Shown in pieces: positions 7,712 to 16,557 of a stretch of DNA of 44,666 bases. The stretch is from positions 1 to 44,666 of the forward strand of contig JAUICK010000018.1 of NCBI GenBank assembly GCA_030427865.1, written 5' to 3'. The notes under the pieces were generated by a model, which saw only the letters and a list, made by a program, of their open reading frames with translations, was not told where the DNA came from and did no database searches. The stretch is from Bacteroidia bacterium. Lineage in GTDB: Bacteria > Bacteroidota > Bacteroidia > Flavobacteriales > Flavobacteriaceae. The first letter of the stretch is position 1. Each line of letters begins with the position of its first letter. Position numbers and translations under genes: made by a program.

Positions 7712-9927
7712 TGACCAAACAAATAAAAATAATAGCTATCTTTTTAATGGTATCTTTTGTAAGTTTTTCACAAAACAATAGAAATATAGAAGAATACCGT
7801 TTGTTTAATGTTAAGATAAAAGTAGAAGATAAAAACACAGGAATTTCAATTAACAATGCAGAAGTTTTTGTAAGTGGTAGATATTATAGGTATTCTCCTA
7901 TTACAAATAATTATGTAATAAAAGCTAAAGTGGGAGATGAGGTTAGAGTGTCGCACCCAGATTTTGAAACCGTGTATTATACCATAAAATCTGATGAAGA
8001 TATACGTATTTTGGTTGAAGATTTTCCAATTCAAAAAATAACTCAAAGAAAAAAATATTCAAATAAGAATAAGTTATCTAAAGTAACAGATTTTTATCAT
8101 CAATATTTAGATTCTGCAAAGTTTTACAAAAAGAAAAATATAGATAAAAGCCTGTCTTTTGTAGAAAAAGCGCTTAAAACAAACCCATCTAAAAAAAGAA
8201 ATGCAGCTTCATATAAAACTTTGGCAGATGTATATTTCTATTGGAAACAATACGATTTAGCAGTAAATAATTACAAGTTGTCTATTCAAATTAAAGAAGA
8301 TGTTCTTACTAAAATCGATTTGGCAAAAGCTCAATTTTTGCTTAAAGATTACAAAGAAACAGAAAAAACCTACACTACTTTGCTTAAAGAAAGACTTAGT
8401 AATTACGAGAGAATTACTGTATTAGAAGGTTTAGGTGATATCGATTTTGTTTTAAAAAAATACAAGAATGCAAAACTTCTGTATAACAAAGCTTTAGCAA
8501 TAGCTAAAAAGAATATTGTAATACCTAAAATAACTGATTTAAATTCTAAAATTGCAGATGTTTTTGCAGCAGAAGGAAATTTCGAACAAGCCAATGTTAG
8601 ATTTACTAATTCTTTAAATTTAGCATCAAAAGAAAATGTAAATAGAGCTTTAAAAGAAGAAGAAAAAGTTGCTGATTTTTACAATTCTAATAGACGTTTT
8701 GATGATGAAATTAAATTAAGAAAAAAGAGTTTACAAAAAGCAAAACAAAAAAAATCTGAAAAAATAGAAGTAATAGAAGCAGATTCTATAACATCTCAAA
8801 AAATTAACTATAAAATTGGTAATGCTTATATGTTAAAAGAAGATTATAAAGAGGCAATTCCCTTTTTACAAAAAAGTATAAAAGATGCCAATGCTAAAGA
8901 AGATATTGTGGTACAAAAAGACGCAACACGTAAACTTTCTGAAGTCTATGCAACAGTGGGCGAGTACGATAAAGCTTTAAAAAGTTATCAAGAATACGTA
9001 GAGTTAGTAGATGAATCTTATATTAGAAAAGAACAAGAAATTCAACAAGTTAAACGTTTTTCTAAGACCATTTCAGACAATCAAAACAGAATTGCAAGCT
9101 TAGAAAAAGACAAAGAATTGGCGCAAAGTAAAATTAGTTTGGCATATATAGATCGTAAATTATCTGAAGAGAGTAACCAAAAACAACGTTTAATTATTTA
9201 CTCTTTAATTGGTGGTTTTTTGTTGATGAGTTTGCTGGCTTTTTTTATGTTTAGAAATATAAAACAACAAAAATTAGCCAACAATTTATTGGCGCTAAAA
9301 TCTATGCGTTCGCAAATGAATCCGCATTTTATTTTTAACGCTTTAAACTCTGTAAATAGTTTTATTGCTGTAAATGACGAAAGAAATGCCAACAGATATT
9401 TAAGTGAATTTTCGGTTTTAATGCGCTCTGTTTTAGAAAATTCTGACGAAGATTTTATCCCGTTATCAAAAGAAATTGAATTGTTAGAATTGTACACAAA
9501 ATTAGAACACAATCGTTTTAAAGAAAAGTTCGATTATACAATTTCTGTTGATAAAAACATCAACTTAGAACAATTTTCAATTCCGCCAATGTTATTGCAA
9601 CCTTATATAGAAAATGCTATTTGGCACGGATTGAGATACAAAAAAGAAAAAGGATTTTTAGAAATATCCATCAATAGTAAAGATAAAAAAACGGTTGTAA
9701 TTATGATAAAAGATGATGGAATTGGAAGAAAAAAATCGCAAGAAATAAAAACGAATCATCAACTAAAACAAAAATCAAAAGGAATGAGTACCATAAAAAA
9801 CAGAATTGCTATTTTAAACGATATGTACAAAGAACGAATTTCTGTAAATGTTTCTGATGCATTAAAAAGCGGAGAAGGTACAAAAGTTGAATTGTTATTA
9901 AAGCGTGAAGTTGGGAGTAGGAAGTAG
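7711..9927 (+). CDS. TPR-containing sensor histidine kinase, LytS/YehU (His_kinase) type
   Basis: The 738-residue protein has a signal peptide (residues 1-21, ending VSFSQ), a short beta domain, a series of tetratricopeptide repeats (about residues 125-450), a coiled-coil linker, one membrane helix (about residues 495-515) and a cytoplasmic LytS-type kinase. The phospho-acceptor is H539 in NPHFIFNALNSVN; the ATP-binding N box LLQPYIENAIWHGL and G box DDGIGRKKS follow. The TPR part is predicted periplasmic. It works with the LytTR regulator encoded 131 bases downstream. The last residues (KREVGSRK) are encoded inside a repeat that fills the gap to that gene, so this C-terminus may have been altered by repeat insertion. 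Confidence 0.92.
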   Translation: MTKQIKIIAIFLMVSFVSFSQNNRNIEEYRLFNVKIKVEDKNTGISINNAEVFVSGRYYRYSPITNNYVIKAKVGDEVRVSHPDFETVYYTIKSDEDIRILVEDFPIQKITQRKKYSNKNKLSKVTDFYHQYLDSAKFYKKKNIDKSLSFVEKALKTNPSKKRNAASYKTLADVYFYWKQYDLAVNNYKLSIQIKEDVLTKIDLAKAQFLLKDYKETEKTYTTLLKERLSNYERITVLEGLGDIDFVLKKYKNAKLLYNKALAIAKKNIVIPKITDLNSKIADVFAAEGNFEQANVRFTNSLNLASKENVNRALKEEEKVADFYNSNRRFDDEIKLRKKSLQKAKQKKSEKIEVIEADSITSQKINYKIGNAYMLKEDYKEAIPFLQKSIKDANAKEDIVVQKDATRKLSEVYATVGEYDKALKSYQEYVELVDESYIRKEQEIQQVKRFSKTISDNQNRIASLEKDKELAQSKISLAYIDRKLSEESNQKQRLIIYSLIGGFLLMSLLAFFMFRNIKQQKLANNLLALKSMRSQMNPHFIFNALNSVNSFIAVNDERNANRYLSEFSVLMRSVLENSDEDFIPLSKEIELLELYTKLEHNRFKEKFDYTISVDKNINLEQFSIPPMLLQPYIENAIWHGLRYKKEKGFLEISINSKDKKTVVIMIKDDGIGRKKSQEIKTNHQLKQKSKGMSTIKNRIAILNDMYKERISVNVSDALKSGEGTKVELLLKREVGSRK

Positions 9928-10017
9928 GAAGCTGGAAGCGTGAAGTTGGAGGTTGGAGGTTGGAAGTAAGAAAAGTAACTTCACGCTTCACACTCCAAAC
10001 CTCAATCTTCCTACTCC
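9901..10017. repeat. Nested inverted and direct repeats between kinase and regulator genes
   Basis: Perfect inverted arms GAAGCGTGAAGTT (9935-9947) and AACTTCACGCTTC (9977-9989) sit inside a second perfect pair, GGAGTAGGAAG (9914-9924) and CTTCCTACTCC (10007-10017). In addition AAGCGTGAAGTTGG is directly repeated at 9901-9914 and 9936-9949 (35-base period). The left half is purine-rich and the right half pyrimidine-rich, unlike the surrounding coding DNA. The element begins within the kinase's last codons. RNA from the operon would fold into a long hairpin here. Confidence 0.75.
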
Positions 10018-10058
10018 AGTCTTAACGCTCCGAACTACAAACCTAAAACACAAAAACT

Positions 10059-10790
10059 ATGAAACTAAAAGCAATTATTGTAGAAGACGAACAAATTAGC
10101 AGAGATATTTTACGAAATTATATTACTAAGTATTGCCCAAATGTTAATTTATTAGGAGAAGCGAGTAATATAGATGATGCACATAAACTTATTTTAAAAC
10201 ATGAGCTAGATTTGGTGTTTTTAGATGTAGAAATGCCTTTTGGAAATGCCTTCGATTTGTTAGAGAAAATAGAAAACAGAACTTTTGAAACTGTTTTTGT
10301 AACCGCTTACGATCATTATGCAATAGAGGCTTTAAACAATCACGCAAGTTACTATTTACTAAAACCCATTTCTATAGACGAGTTGATAAAAGCCGTAAAT
10401 ATTGTTACAGAAATTAAAGAAAAAGAGAACGAATTACAACATCAAATTTTAGCTCCAAAAACAAATTCAGCAAAAGGAAAAATTACCATTCCGCAACAAG
10501 ATGGTTTTGAAGTTTTAGATATTAACGACATCGTTTTTTGTAAAGCAGATGACAATTACACAGAAATTCATTTAGCAAATTCCAAAAAATTGGTAAGTAA
10601 AACGCTAAAGTATTTTGAAGATGCTTTAAAGGATTATACTTTTGCAAGAATTCATAAATCGTATTTGGTAAATGTAAATGCAATTACAAAATACAAAAAA
10701 GGAAAAGGTGGAAGCGTAATTGTTTCTAATGGAAAAGAAATTTTGGTTTCTGCTTCAAAAAAAGCTAATTTGCTTTCTTATTTCAAGTAA
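10059..10790 (+). CDS. LytTR-type response regulator
   Basis: The 243-residue protein has a receiver domain (residues 1-120) with acidic pocket E9-D10-E11, phospho-acceptor D56 in LVFLDVEMP, the conserved VTAYD segment (T82) and K102 in LLKPIS. A LytTR DNA-binding domain (about residues 145-243) follows, with IVFCKADDNYTEI and FARIHKSYLVN as family motifs. It is the cognate partner of the LytS-type kinase upstream and probably binds direct repeats of about 21-bp period such as those at 6844-6895. A palindromic hairpin follows the stop codon. Confidence 0.93.
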   Translation: MKLKAIIVEDEQISRDILRNYITKYCPNVNLLGEASNIDDAHKLILKHELDLVFLDVEMPFGNAFDLLEKIENRTFETVFVTAYDHYAIEALNNHASYYLLKPISIDELIKAVNIVTEIKEKENELQHQILAPKTNSAKGKITIPQQDGFEVLDINDIVFCKADDNYTEIHLANSKKLVSKTLKYFEDALKDYTFARIHKSYLVNVNAITKYKKGKGGSVIVSNGKEILVSASKKANLLSYFK

Positions 10791-10797
10791 CTAAAAG

Positions 10798-10826
10798 ACC
10801 TCACAGGTTTTCAAAACCTTTGAGGT
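10798..10826. terminator. Palindromic hairpin after the two-component operon
   Basis: Arms 10798-10810 (ACCTCACAGGTTT) and 10814-10826 (AAACCTTTGAGGT) form a 13-bp stem with one mismatch and a 3-base loop, followed by TTGT. Palindromes of this ACCTCA...AGGTTT type are scattered in Bacteroidota intergenic DNA. It could end the operon's transcript or act as an attenuator before the carbonic anhydrase gene 16 bases downstream. Confidence 0.55.
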
Positions 10827-10842
10827 TTGTAAAATTAAATCT

Positions 10843-11358
10843 ATGCCCATAATAAAACCCGTAAATAATAAGCATCCACAAATACCAGAAGATTGTTATA
10901 TAGCAGAAAATGCCACTATTGTGGGTGAAGTTTCTTTAGGTACTGCATGTAGCGTATGGTTTAATGCCGTAATTAGAGGAGATGTTCATTATATAAAAAT
11001 GGGCAATAAAGTTAACATTCAAGATGGTGCAGTTATCCATGCAACCTATCAAAAATCGCCCACAAATATTGGTAATAATGTTTCAATTGGGCACAATGCT
11101 ATTGTACATGGTTGCACAATTCACGATAATGTTTTGGTGGGTATGGGCTCAATTATTATGGACGATTGCATTGTAGAAAGTAACTCAATTATTGCTGCAG
11201 GAGCTGTTGTTACCAAAAATACACACGTAGAAAGCGGAAGCATATATGCAGGAGTTCCTGCTAAAAAAGTAAAAGATATTTCTGAGGAATTAATTTCTGG
11301 AGAAATAGACAGAATTGCCAATAATTATGTAAAATATTCTGGTTGGTTTAAAGAGTAG
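10843..11358 (+). CDS. Gamma-carbonic anhydrase family protein (hexapeptide repeat)
   Basis: The 171-residue protein is a left-handed beta-helix of hexapeptide repeats of the YrdA/PaaY/CaiE gamma-carbonic anhydrase group. The three histidines expected to bind the metal at the trimer interface are present: H66 (IHAT), H84 (SIGH) and H89 (VHG). Members may hydrate CO2 or act as acetyltransferase-like proteins; activity in this subgroup is often undetectable, so carbonic anhydrase function is not certain. It follows the LytTR gene after a hairpin and is probably an independent housekeeping gene. Confidence 0.9.
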   Translation: MPIIKPVNNKHPQIPEDCYIAENATIVGEVSLGTACSVWFNAVIRGDVHYIKMGNKVNIQDGAVIHATYQKSPTNIGNNVSIGHNAIVHGCTIHDNVLVGMGSIIMDDCIVESNSIIAAGAVVTKNTHVESGSIYAGVPAKKVKDISEELISGEIDRIANNYVKYSGWFKE

Positions 11359-11363
11359 ATTTT

Positions 11364-11442
11364 GGGCGTTACACAAGGTCGGGCTTTACGTTATATCTTT
11401 TATTCATTCTTCATAAAAGGATGCCACTTCAATCCCTAACGC
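11364..11442. repeat. Short interspersed Bacteroidota-type repeat with inverted ends
   Basis: The stretch opens with GGGCGTTAC and GGTCGGGCTTTACG and closes with CAATCCCTAACGC; the ends GCGTTA (11366-11371) and TAACGC (11437-11442) are inverted copies. I recall the same layout (GGGCGTT, GGTCGGGCTTT, AAAGGATGCC, AATCCCTAACGC) as a recurrent intergenic repeat in flavobacterial genomes. It lies between convergent genes and has no open frame. Confidence 0.5.
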
Positions 11443-11463
11443 AAAAGAAATGCTGTTAAAATC

Positions 11464-11497
11464 AAAACCCTAATTTCAACTAAGAAATTAGGGTTTT
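11464..11497. terminator. Strong bidirectional intrinsic terminator
   Basis: AAAACCCTAATTTC (11464-11477) and GAAATTAGGGTTTT (11484-11497) form a perfect 14-bp stem with a 6-base loop between the convergent carbonic anhydrase and LTxxQ-like genes, with A and T ends suited to both directions. Confidence 0.85.
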
Positions 11498-11524
11498 GCA
11501 ATCAACTAAACCAATCAAAATAGA

Positions 11525-11977
11525 TTATTTTCTGTTATCAGAATTTTTACGATTTCTTTTTTTCTTTTTCATCATTTTCATTCCTTTCATTTTTCTTCTT
11601 TCCTGCATTTTTTCAAACTTCTCGAATTGTTCTTTGTTCAAGATGTTTTTCATCTTGTTTTTCATCATAATTTGATGGTCTAACTGCTTACTTTTCATAG
11701 CGTAAATTTCATCAGCTGTAGGTTTTTGTTTGTTTTTTCGAGCCTCTTTTCTTTTTTCCATGGCAGCTTTTTTTGCTGTTATTTGTGCCATTAAAATAGG
11801 TTTTAGCTGTTTTTGTTGTTTTTCAGATAAATCTAAAGCCAATGTCATTTTTTTAATTGCTAAGTTGGCATGTTGTTCTACCGTTAACTTTGGCATTTTT
11901 TTAGTTCTTTTTTTCTGAGCTTGTGTAGTAAAAGTAAAAGCGAATACAAAAGCTAAAATTGTTGCTAAATTTTTCAT
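11525..11977 (-). CDS. Secreted basic protein, Spy/CpxP (LTxxQ)-like
   Basis: The 150-residue protein has a signal peptide (residues 1-20, ending TTQAQ) and a helical, very Lys/Met-rich body. LDLSEKQQKQLKPI and a later ILNKEQFEKFEKM resemble the paired LTxxQ motifs of the Spy/CpxP/zinc-resistance fold, which acts as a periplasmic chaperone or stress sensor. The C-terminus is extremely basic. Family assignment rests on these motifs only. The gene is convergent with the carbonic anhydrase gene and divergent from the MscS gene. Confidence 0.7.
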   Translation of the reverse strand: MKNLATILAFVFAFTFTTQAQKKRTKKMPKLTVEQHANLAIKKMTLALDLSEKQQKQLKPILMAQITAKKAAMEKRKEARKNKQKPTADEIYAMKSKQLDHQIMMKNKMKNILNKEQFEKFEKMQERRKMKGMKMMKKKKRNRKNSDNRK

Positions 11978-12088
11978 AAGTATAAAATCGTTAATTATTA
12001 TTTTCAGTTCTAAGACAATAAAAAAAGAAAAAGGTTTAATCTTTATTTTAGTTTAACAAGTGTTTAACGTTTTGATTATCAAGAAAAT

Positions 12089-12120
12089 AAAACTCAGCTT
12101 CAATGAAGAAACTGAGTTTT
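12089..12120 (+). terminator. Hairpin with T run between divergent genes, no obvious upstream gene
   Basis: AAAACTCAG (12089-12097) and CTGAGTTTT (12112-12120) pair perfectly, with an inner CTTC/GAAG stem, followed by TTG. It resembles a plus-strand intrinsic terminator, yet the upstream gene on that side runs the other way. It may end a short unannotated RNA or be a remnant. Confidence 0.45.
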
Positions 12121-12173
12121 TGTATAAACTAATCAACCCAAAACTAATTTATTGTAATTTTTAACTACACTTC

Positions 12174-12207
12174 TTTGACTCACAAAAAAGGAAATAGTTT
12201 AAATTTG
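12174..12207 (+). promoter_or_regulatory. Predicted promoter of the MscS gene
   Basis: TTTG at 12174-12177 and TAAATTTG at 12200-12207, separated by 22 bases, match the Bacteroidota -33/-7 consensus. The expected start of transcription, near 12213, leaves a leader of about 24 bases. Confidence 0.5.
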
Positions 12208-12236
12208 TAACACATATTAACAAGGTTTTAACAAAT

Positions 12237-13880
12237 ATGGTTATGAGTAAAATATTTTGGATACTTTTTTTTATTCCCTTTTTCGTTTTTGGTCAAACCA
12301 ACCAACAAGATAGTATTCTTGTCGATTTAAGTAATCCTCATGCTACTGTTTACACACATTTGTATTTTTTACAATCAGATTCTTACCAACCTAAAAAAGC
12401 AGCTAAAACTATTTTAGGATATTCTGAAAAAGAAGCTGTTAAAAAAGCAATTAAAATTAAACAAGTTTTAGATGGTAAAGGTTTGTTTGTAGATTTAAAT
12501 AGAATACCTACAAACCCAAATTATAAAGATACTGTTGGATATTCTTCATATAAAAGATACGTGTTGTTTCCACAAAGAATGCCTCAAATTTATATCGAAA
12601 AAATAGGCAAGAAGTGGTATTACTCTTCAGAAACTGTTTCTAAAATAGAAGCTTTATATAAAGAGGTTTTTCCCTGGTATGTTCAGAAATTACAAAAAAT
12701 AATTCCTGTTTCTGGTCATAAAAAGTTTTTAGGATTAGAATTATGGCAGTTTATAGGTTTATTGCTACTCTTTATTTTATCATATTTCATTTTTCTAATT
12801 GTACGAAGAATTTCATTTTTTATACTTAGAAAAATTCAACATCAAATTACAAAGAACACTAACTTTGAAGTAGATAAGGTACTTAAAAAATTAGCTCGCC
12901 CATTAAGTTTGTTAGTTATCGTTTCTTTTATTGATAAAATTTTTCCATCACTACAATTCGGGTTAGATGTTAACACATGGGTGTTTTTAACTTTAAATAT
13001 TGCTAAAACTGTTTTTTGGATTTATGTTTTTCTAAAATTAGTTCAGGTAATAATGCGTATTTATTCTGAATTTACTGAAAGAACACATAGCAGATTAGAT
13101 GATCAATTAGTACCAATTTTGCATAGTTTTTTTACAGGAATTGTACTTGTTATAGGGCTTTTTAGGCTGCTAATTCTTTTTGGTGTAGATGCTACTACAA
13201 TGTTAGCAGGTGCTACTATTGGAGGTTTGGCTTTTGCTTTAGCATCTCAAGATACTGTTAAGAATTTGATTGGTACTATCATGATTTTTCTTGATAAACC
13301 TTTTCATATAGAAGACTGGATTGAAGCTGGAGAAGTTGTGGGTACAGTAGAAAAAGTTGGTTTTCGATCTACGCAAGTGCGTGCTGCAGATACCTCTGTA
13401 TATCAAATACCAAATAGTAAATTGTCTGAATTAGTGATTAATAATAAGGGTTTACGCTTGTATAGACGTTATAATACGAACTTAGGTTTGCGTTATGATA
13501 CCCCTCCAGAATTAATTGAGGCATTTGTAAAAGGAGTTAGAGAAATAATTATTGCGCATCCAGAAACACGTTCTGACTCTTACAATGTAGAGTTTACAGG
13601 TTTTGGAGATTCTGCTTTGTTAATTATGGTAAATGTGTATTTTAAAAGTTTGGCTTGGGGTGTAGAACAATCTTCTAAGCATAGATTGCATATAGCTATT
13701 GTTAAATTAGCAGCAGAATTGGGTGTAGATTTTGCATTTCCTTCTACAACAGTTACAATTGAACAGTTTCCAGAAAAGAAAGGATTGTTGCCAAAATACG
13801 ATACAAATCAAGAACGAATAAATGGGGCGATTTCTAAAGTGGTAGAAGATTTTAAGAAAGAAAAGTTTGAAGCAGAGTAG
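12237..13880 (+). CDS. Mechanosensitive ion channel, MscS family
   Basis: The 547-residue protein has a cleavable-looking signal sequence (ending FVFGQ), a periplasmic N-terminal region of about 140 residues, several membrane helices (about 165-190, 220-240, 250-275 and 295-320) and the MscS core. The pore helix (about residues 320-345) contains LAGATIGGLAFALASQDT with the small-residue packing typical of MscS, followed by the beta domain (DKPFHIEDWIEAG, QIPNSKL). Such channels open under membrane tension to release solutes. It starts at ATG 12237; an in-frame ATG two codons later is equally possible. A perfect hairpin terminator follows. Confidence 0.92.
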   Translation: MVMSKIFWILFFIPFFVFGQTNQQDSILVDLSNPHATVYTHLYFLQSDSYQPKKAAKTILGYSEKEAVKKAIKIKQVLDGKGLFVDLNRIPTNPNYKDTVGYSSYKRYVLFPQRMPQIYIEKIGKKWYYSSETVSKIEALYKEVFPWYVQKLQKIIPVSGHKKFLGLELWQFIGLLLLFILSYFIFLIVRRISFFILRKIQHQITKNTNFEVDKVLKKLARPLSLLVIVSFIDKIFPSLQFGLDVNTWVFLTLNIAKTVFWIYVFLKLVQVIMRIYSEFTERTHSRLDDQLVPILHSFFTGIVLVIGLFRLLILFGVDATTMLAGATIGGLAFALASQDTVKNLIGTIMIFLDKPFHIEDWIEAGEVVGTVEKVGFRSTQVRAADTSVYQIPNSKLSELVINNKGLRLYRRYNTNLGLRYDTPPELIEAFVKGVREIIIAHPETRSDSYNVEFTGFGDSALLIMVNVYFKSLAWGVEQSSKHRLHIAIVKLAAELGVDFAFPSTTVTIEQFPEKKGLLPKYDTNQERINGAISKVVEDFKKEKFEAE

Positions 13881-13897
13881 AGTTTATTTTTATAAAA

Positions 13898-13923
13898 AAA
13901 CCACGTCAAATAAGACGTGGTTT
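13898..13923. terminator. Bidirectional intrinsic terminator
   Basis: AAACCACGTC (13898-13907) and GACGTGGTTT (13914-13923) form a perfect 10-bp stem with loop AAATAA between the convergent MscS and metalloprotease genes. Confidence 0.85.
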
Positions 13924-13949
13924 ATAATTATTATAATTTTATGTTTAAA

Positions 13950-16442
13950 TTATTTAGGATTTAAAATCACCTCAATTCTATCAGCAACATCTTGTAAGTG
14001 ATAGCGTCTTAATGTATTTCCAGATTTTGAAGCGTTTTTTGCATCACGTTGTAAGCGTTTTAATTCTCCTCTAACAACAGATTTTACATCAGATTGATTG
14101 ATGGTAATTCCACTTCTTTTAAAGTAACCACTATTATAGCCTCTTTGGTCTTTAGCATCATTTAAAAGATAATTCATTCTGTCTAAATAAGCTCTTTGTA
14201 AGTTTCTTCTGTAAGTGTCAATAGAACGTCCATTATAAACCTCTGTCCAAACACCTTTACGTAAATCGCTCATCATATTTACTAAAGAGTAAGCAGAAGA
14301 ACCATTTAGAGTTTCGTTTTCAATCATACGAGCCATTCTACCTGGATTTAGAATATTGTTTAAAGTTCTTGCTTGTAAACCACGAACTCTTTCTACAGAA
14401 CCAGAAAATTCAATTTTGCTAAAAATGTTTTTATCTAACATCCAATTCGGGGTTTTAAATAATTCATTTGTTAAGAATTGTAGCGCTTCTTTTTGGGTAG
14501 CTTTGTCTACATGTGTGTATACTGCACCATCTTGGTCAGAAGTTTTATAATATTCATAAACACCACCAATATTAGAAGTAACATGTCCCATATATCTGTT
14601 AAACTGACTTAGTAATTGCCCGTACATAGTTTGTAATTCATCATAATTTTCACCTTTTTCAGATGCCCAAGTTTCTAAGTTTGGTAAAATTCTTTTTAAA
14701 TTTTTAATACCATACATAGAGGCTTTCATAGCATTGTCTCCTAAGTCTTCTGTTTGAGAACTTGGGTCTACAACACCACCAGCTTGTTGATGTCCAAAAC
14801 GATACATAGGATTGTCAGCTTTTGCTAAAATCCAAGAATCTAAAATTGGTTTTTCTTCTTTAGCAGTTTTATCTAAAATAGGTTTATATCCCCAAGCAAT
14901 AGCGTATTTATCATAAGGGCCAATGTTAGGCATTAAAGCGACTCCTTTATCTTCTGGTTGTGCAATGTAGTTAAAACGAGCATAATCCATAATAGAAGGT
15001 GCTGTTCCGTATTTTTGAGTAAATGTTGCAGAACGTAAAGAATCTACAGGATATGCAACAGAACTTCCCATATTATGAGGTAATCCTAAAGTATGACCAA
15101 CTTCGTGAGAAGATACAAAACGAATTAAACGTCCCATAACTTCGGTTTTAAATTCCTTACTTCTTGCATCTATGTTAATAGCTGCTGTTTGGATAAAAAA
15201 CCAGTTTTTTAACAAACTCATTACATTATGATACCAGTTGATGTCTGATTCTAAAATTTCTCCAGAACGAGGATCACTAACGTGAGGACCATTTGCATTT
15301 GGAATTGGAGAGGCTAAATAACGAACCACAGAATAACGAACATCTTCTGGAGACCAGTCTGGATCTTCTTCTTTAGATGGCGGGTCTTTAGCAATAATTG
15401 CATTTTTAAAACCTGCAGCTTCAAAAGCTACTTGCCAATCGTTTATTCCTTGTTTAATGTATGGTACCCATTCTTTTGGAGTAGCTCTATCTACATAATA
15501 AACAATTTGTTTTTTTGGTTCTACCAACTCTCCTCTTTTAAACTTCTCTATATCTTCATCTTTAACTTCTAACCTCCATCTATCTAAAAAAGTTACAGAT
15601 TTACTCTTTTGAGCTTTTAAACCATAATCTGTTTGACTTCTTGCAAACCAACCAACACGTTCATCAAAATAACGACGTTTCATGGGTACTTTTGGTAATA
15701 GAACCATAGAATTACTCATTTCTACTGTAATAGAGCCAACTGCGGCATTAGAAGGAGCTTTATTTGCAAAATATGTTTTTACATGACGCATTTCTATGTT
15801 TTGTGGATAACTACTAATTCTATCTATATAAGAACGGGTTTTATCCATTCTTGTAGCTTGGTATCTTTTTCTATAAAATGCTGGAAAACCTAATGGTTTT
15901 ACATCAGATGTAAATAGAGCAGTAGCATCTATAACTGTTGCAGTAGAATCTTTACTAAAAGCTTTTATTGGAAACGAAAATAAAATAGGTTCTAAGTTAG
16001 AATTTACAACAGCTTCGTGTACAGGTAAAATGGTGTCTGCAACTACGTTATGAGAAACAACTCTCAATAAAATTTGTTTGTTCTTTTTCTCCCAACGTAA
16101 AACTTGCGTATTGGTTTTTCCGCCTCCAAAACCAATACCAGAAGCTGTTTTAGCGATTCTTGTAACCATTAACATTTCTCTTTTTAATAGAGAATCTGGT
16201 ATTTCAAAAAGATAAGATTCATCTTTTTTATGAACTTTAAAAAGACCATTGTCTGTTTTGTGTTCTTTGGTAACTACTTTACTGTAAGGCTGTATAGCTC
16301 CTTTTTGAGATCTTGGTTTAGGTTTTGGCGTTGCTTTTTTAACGTCTTTTTTCTTTTTTTTCCAGAATTGTGCGTTAATTTCTGCAGAAAAGCCAAAAAC
16401 TAAGGCAACTAATAGTAGTTGCGAAAGTATTTTTTTTGTCAT
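13950..16442 (-). CDS. Secreted zinc-dependent metalloprotease (DUF5117/DUF5118/DUF4953 architecture)
   Basis: The 830-residue protein starts with a signal peptide (residues 1-24, ending EINAQF) and a basic low-complexity stretch. The order fits the Bacteroidota family with DUF5118, DUF5117 and DUF4953 regions. The extended zinc motif HEVGHTLGLPH (H446, E447, H450, H456) marks a metzincin-like peptidase. The substrate is unknown; no T9SS C-terminal domain is visible, so it may stay periplasmic or be outer-membrane associated. It ends close to a bidirectional terminator, and the upstream gap of 277 bases carries copy 2 of the 131-bp repeat. Confidence 0.9.
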   Translation of the reverse strand: MTKKILSQLLLVALVFGFSAEINAQFWKKKKKDVKKATPKPKPRSQKGAIQPYSKVVTKEHKTDNGLFKVHKKDESYLFEIPDSLLKREMLMVTRIAKTASGIGFGGGKTNTQVLRWEKKNKQILLRVVSHNVVADTILPVHEAVVNSNLEPILFSFPIKAFSKDSTATVIDATALFTSDVKPLGFPAFYRKRYQATRMDKTRSYIDRISSYPQNIEMRHVKTYFANKAPSNAAVGSITVEMSNSMVLLPKVPMKRRYFDERVGWFARSQTDYGLKAQKSKSVTFLDRWRLEVKDEDIEKFKRGELVEPKKQIVYYVDRATPKEWVPYIKQGINDWQVAFEAAGFKNAIIAKDPPSKEEDPDWSPEDVRYSVVRYLASPIPNANGPHVSDPRSGEILESDINWYHNVMSLLKNWFFIQTAAINIDARSKEFKTEVMGRLIRFVSSHEVGHTLGLPHNMGSSVAYPVDSLRSATFTQKYGTAPSIMDYARFNYIAQPEDKGVALMPNIGPYDKYAIAWGYKPILDKTAKEEKPILDSWILAKADNPMYRFGHQQAGGVVDPSSQTEDLGDNAMKASMYGIKNLKRILPNLETWASEKGENYDELQTMYGQLLSQFNRYMGHVTSNIGGVYEYYKTSDQDGAVYTHVDKATQKEALQFLTNELFKTPNWMLDKNIFSKIEFSGSVERVRGLQARTLNNILNPGRMARMIENETLNGSSAYSLVNMMSDLRKGVWTEVYNGRSIDTYRRNLQRAYLDRMNYLLNDAKDQRGYNSGYFKRSGITINQSDVKSVVRGELKRLQRDAKNASKSGNTLRRYHLQDVADRIEVILNPK

Positions 16443-16557
16443 AATTAAGTAAGTTTATTTGAATTGACTTCGAAATTAAGGAAACAAAGAAAGATGAGGT
16501 CTTAAATTAATGTTAAAGAGGTGCTGATTTTATGAATAACATACAAATTCAAAAAAA

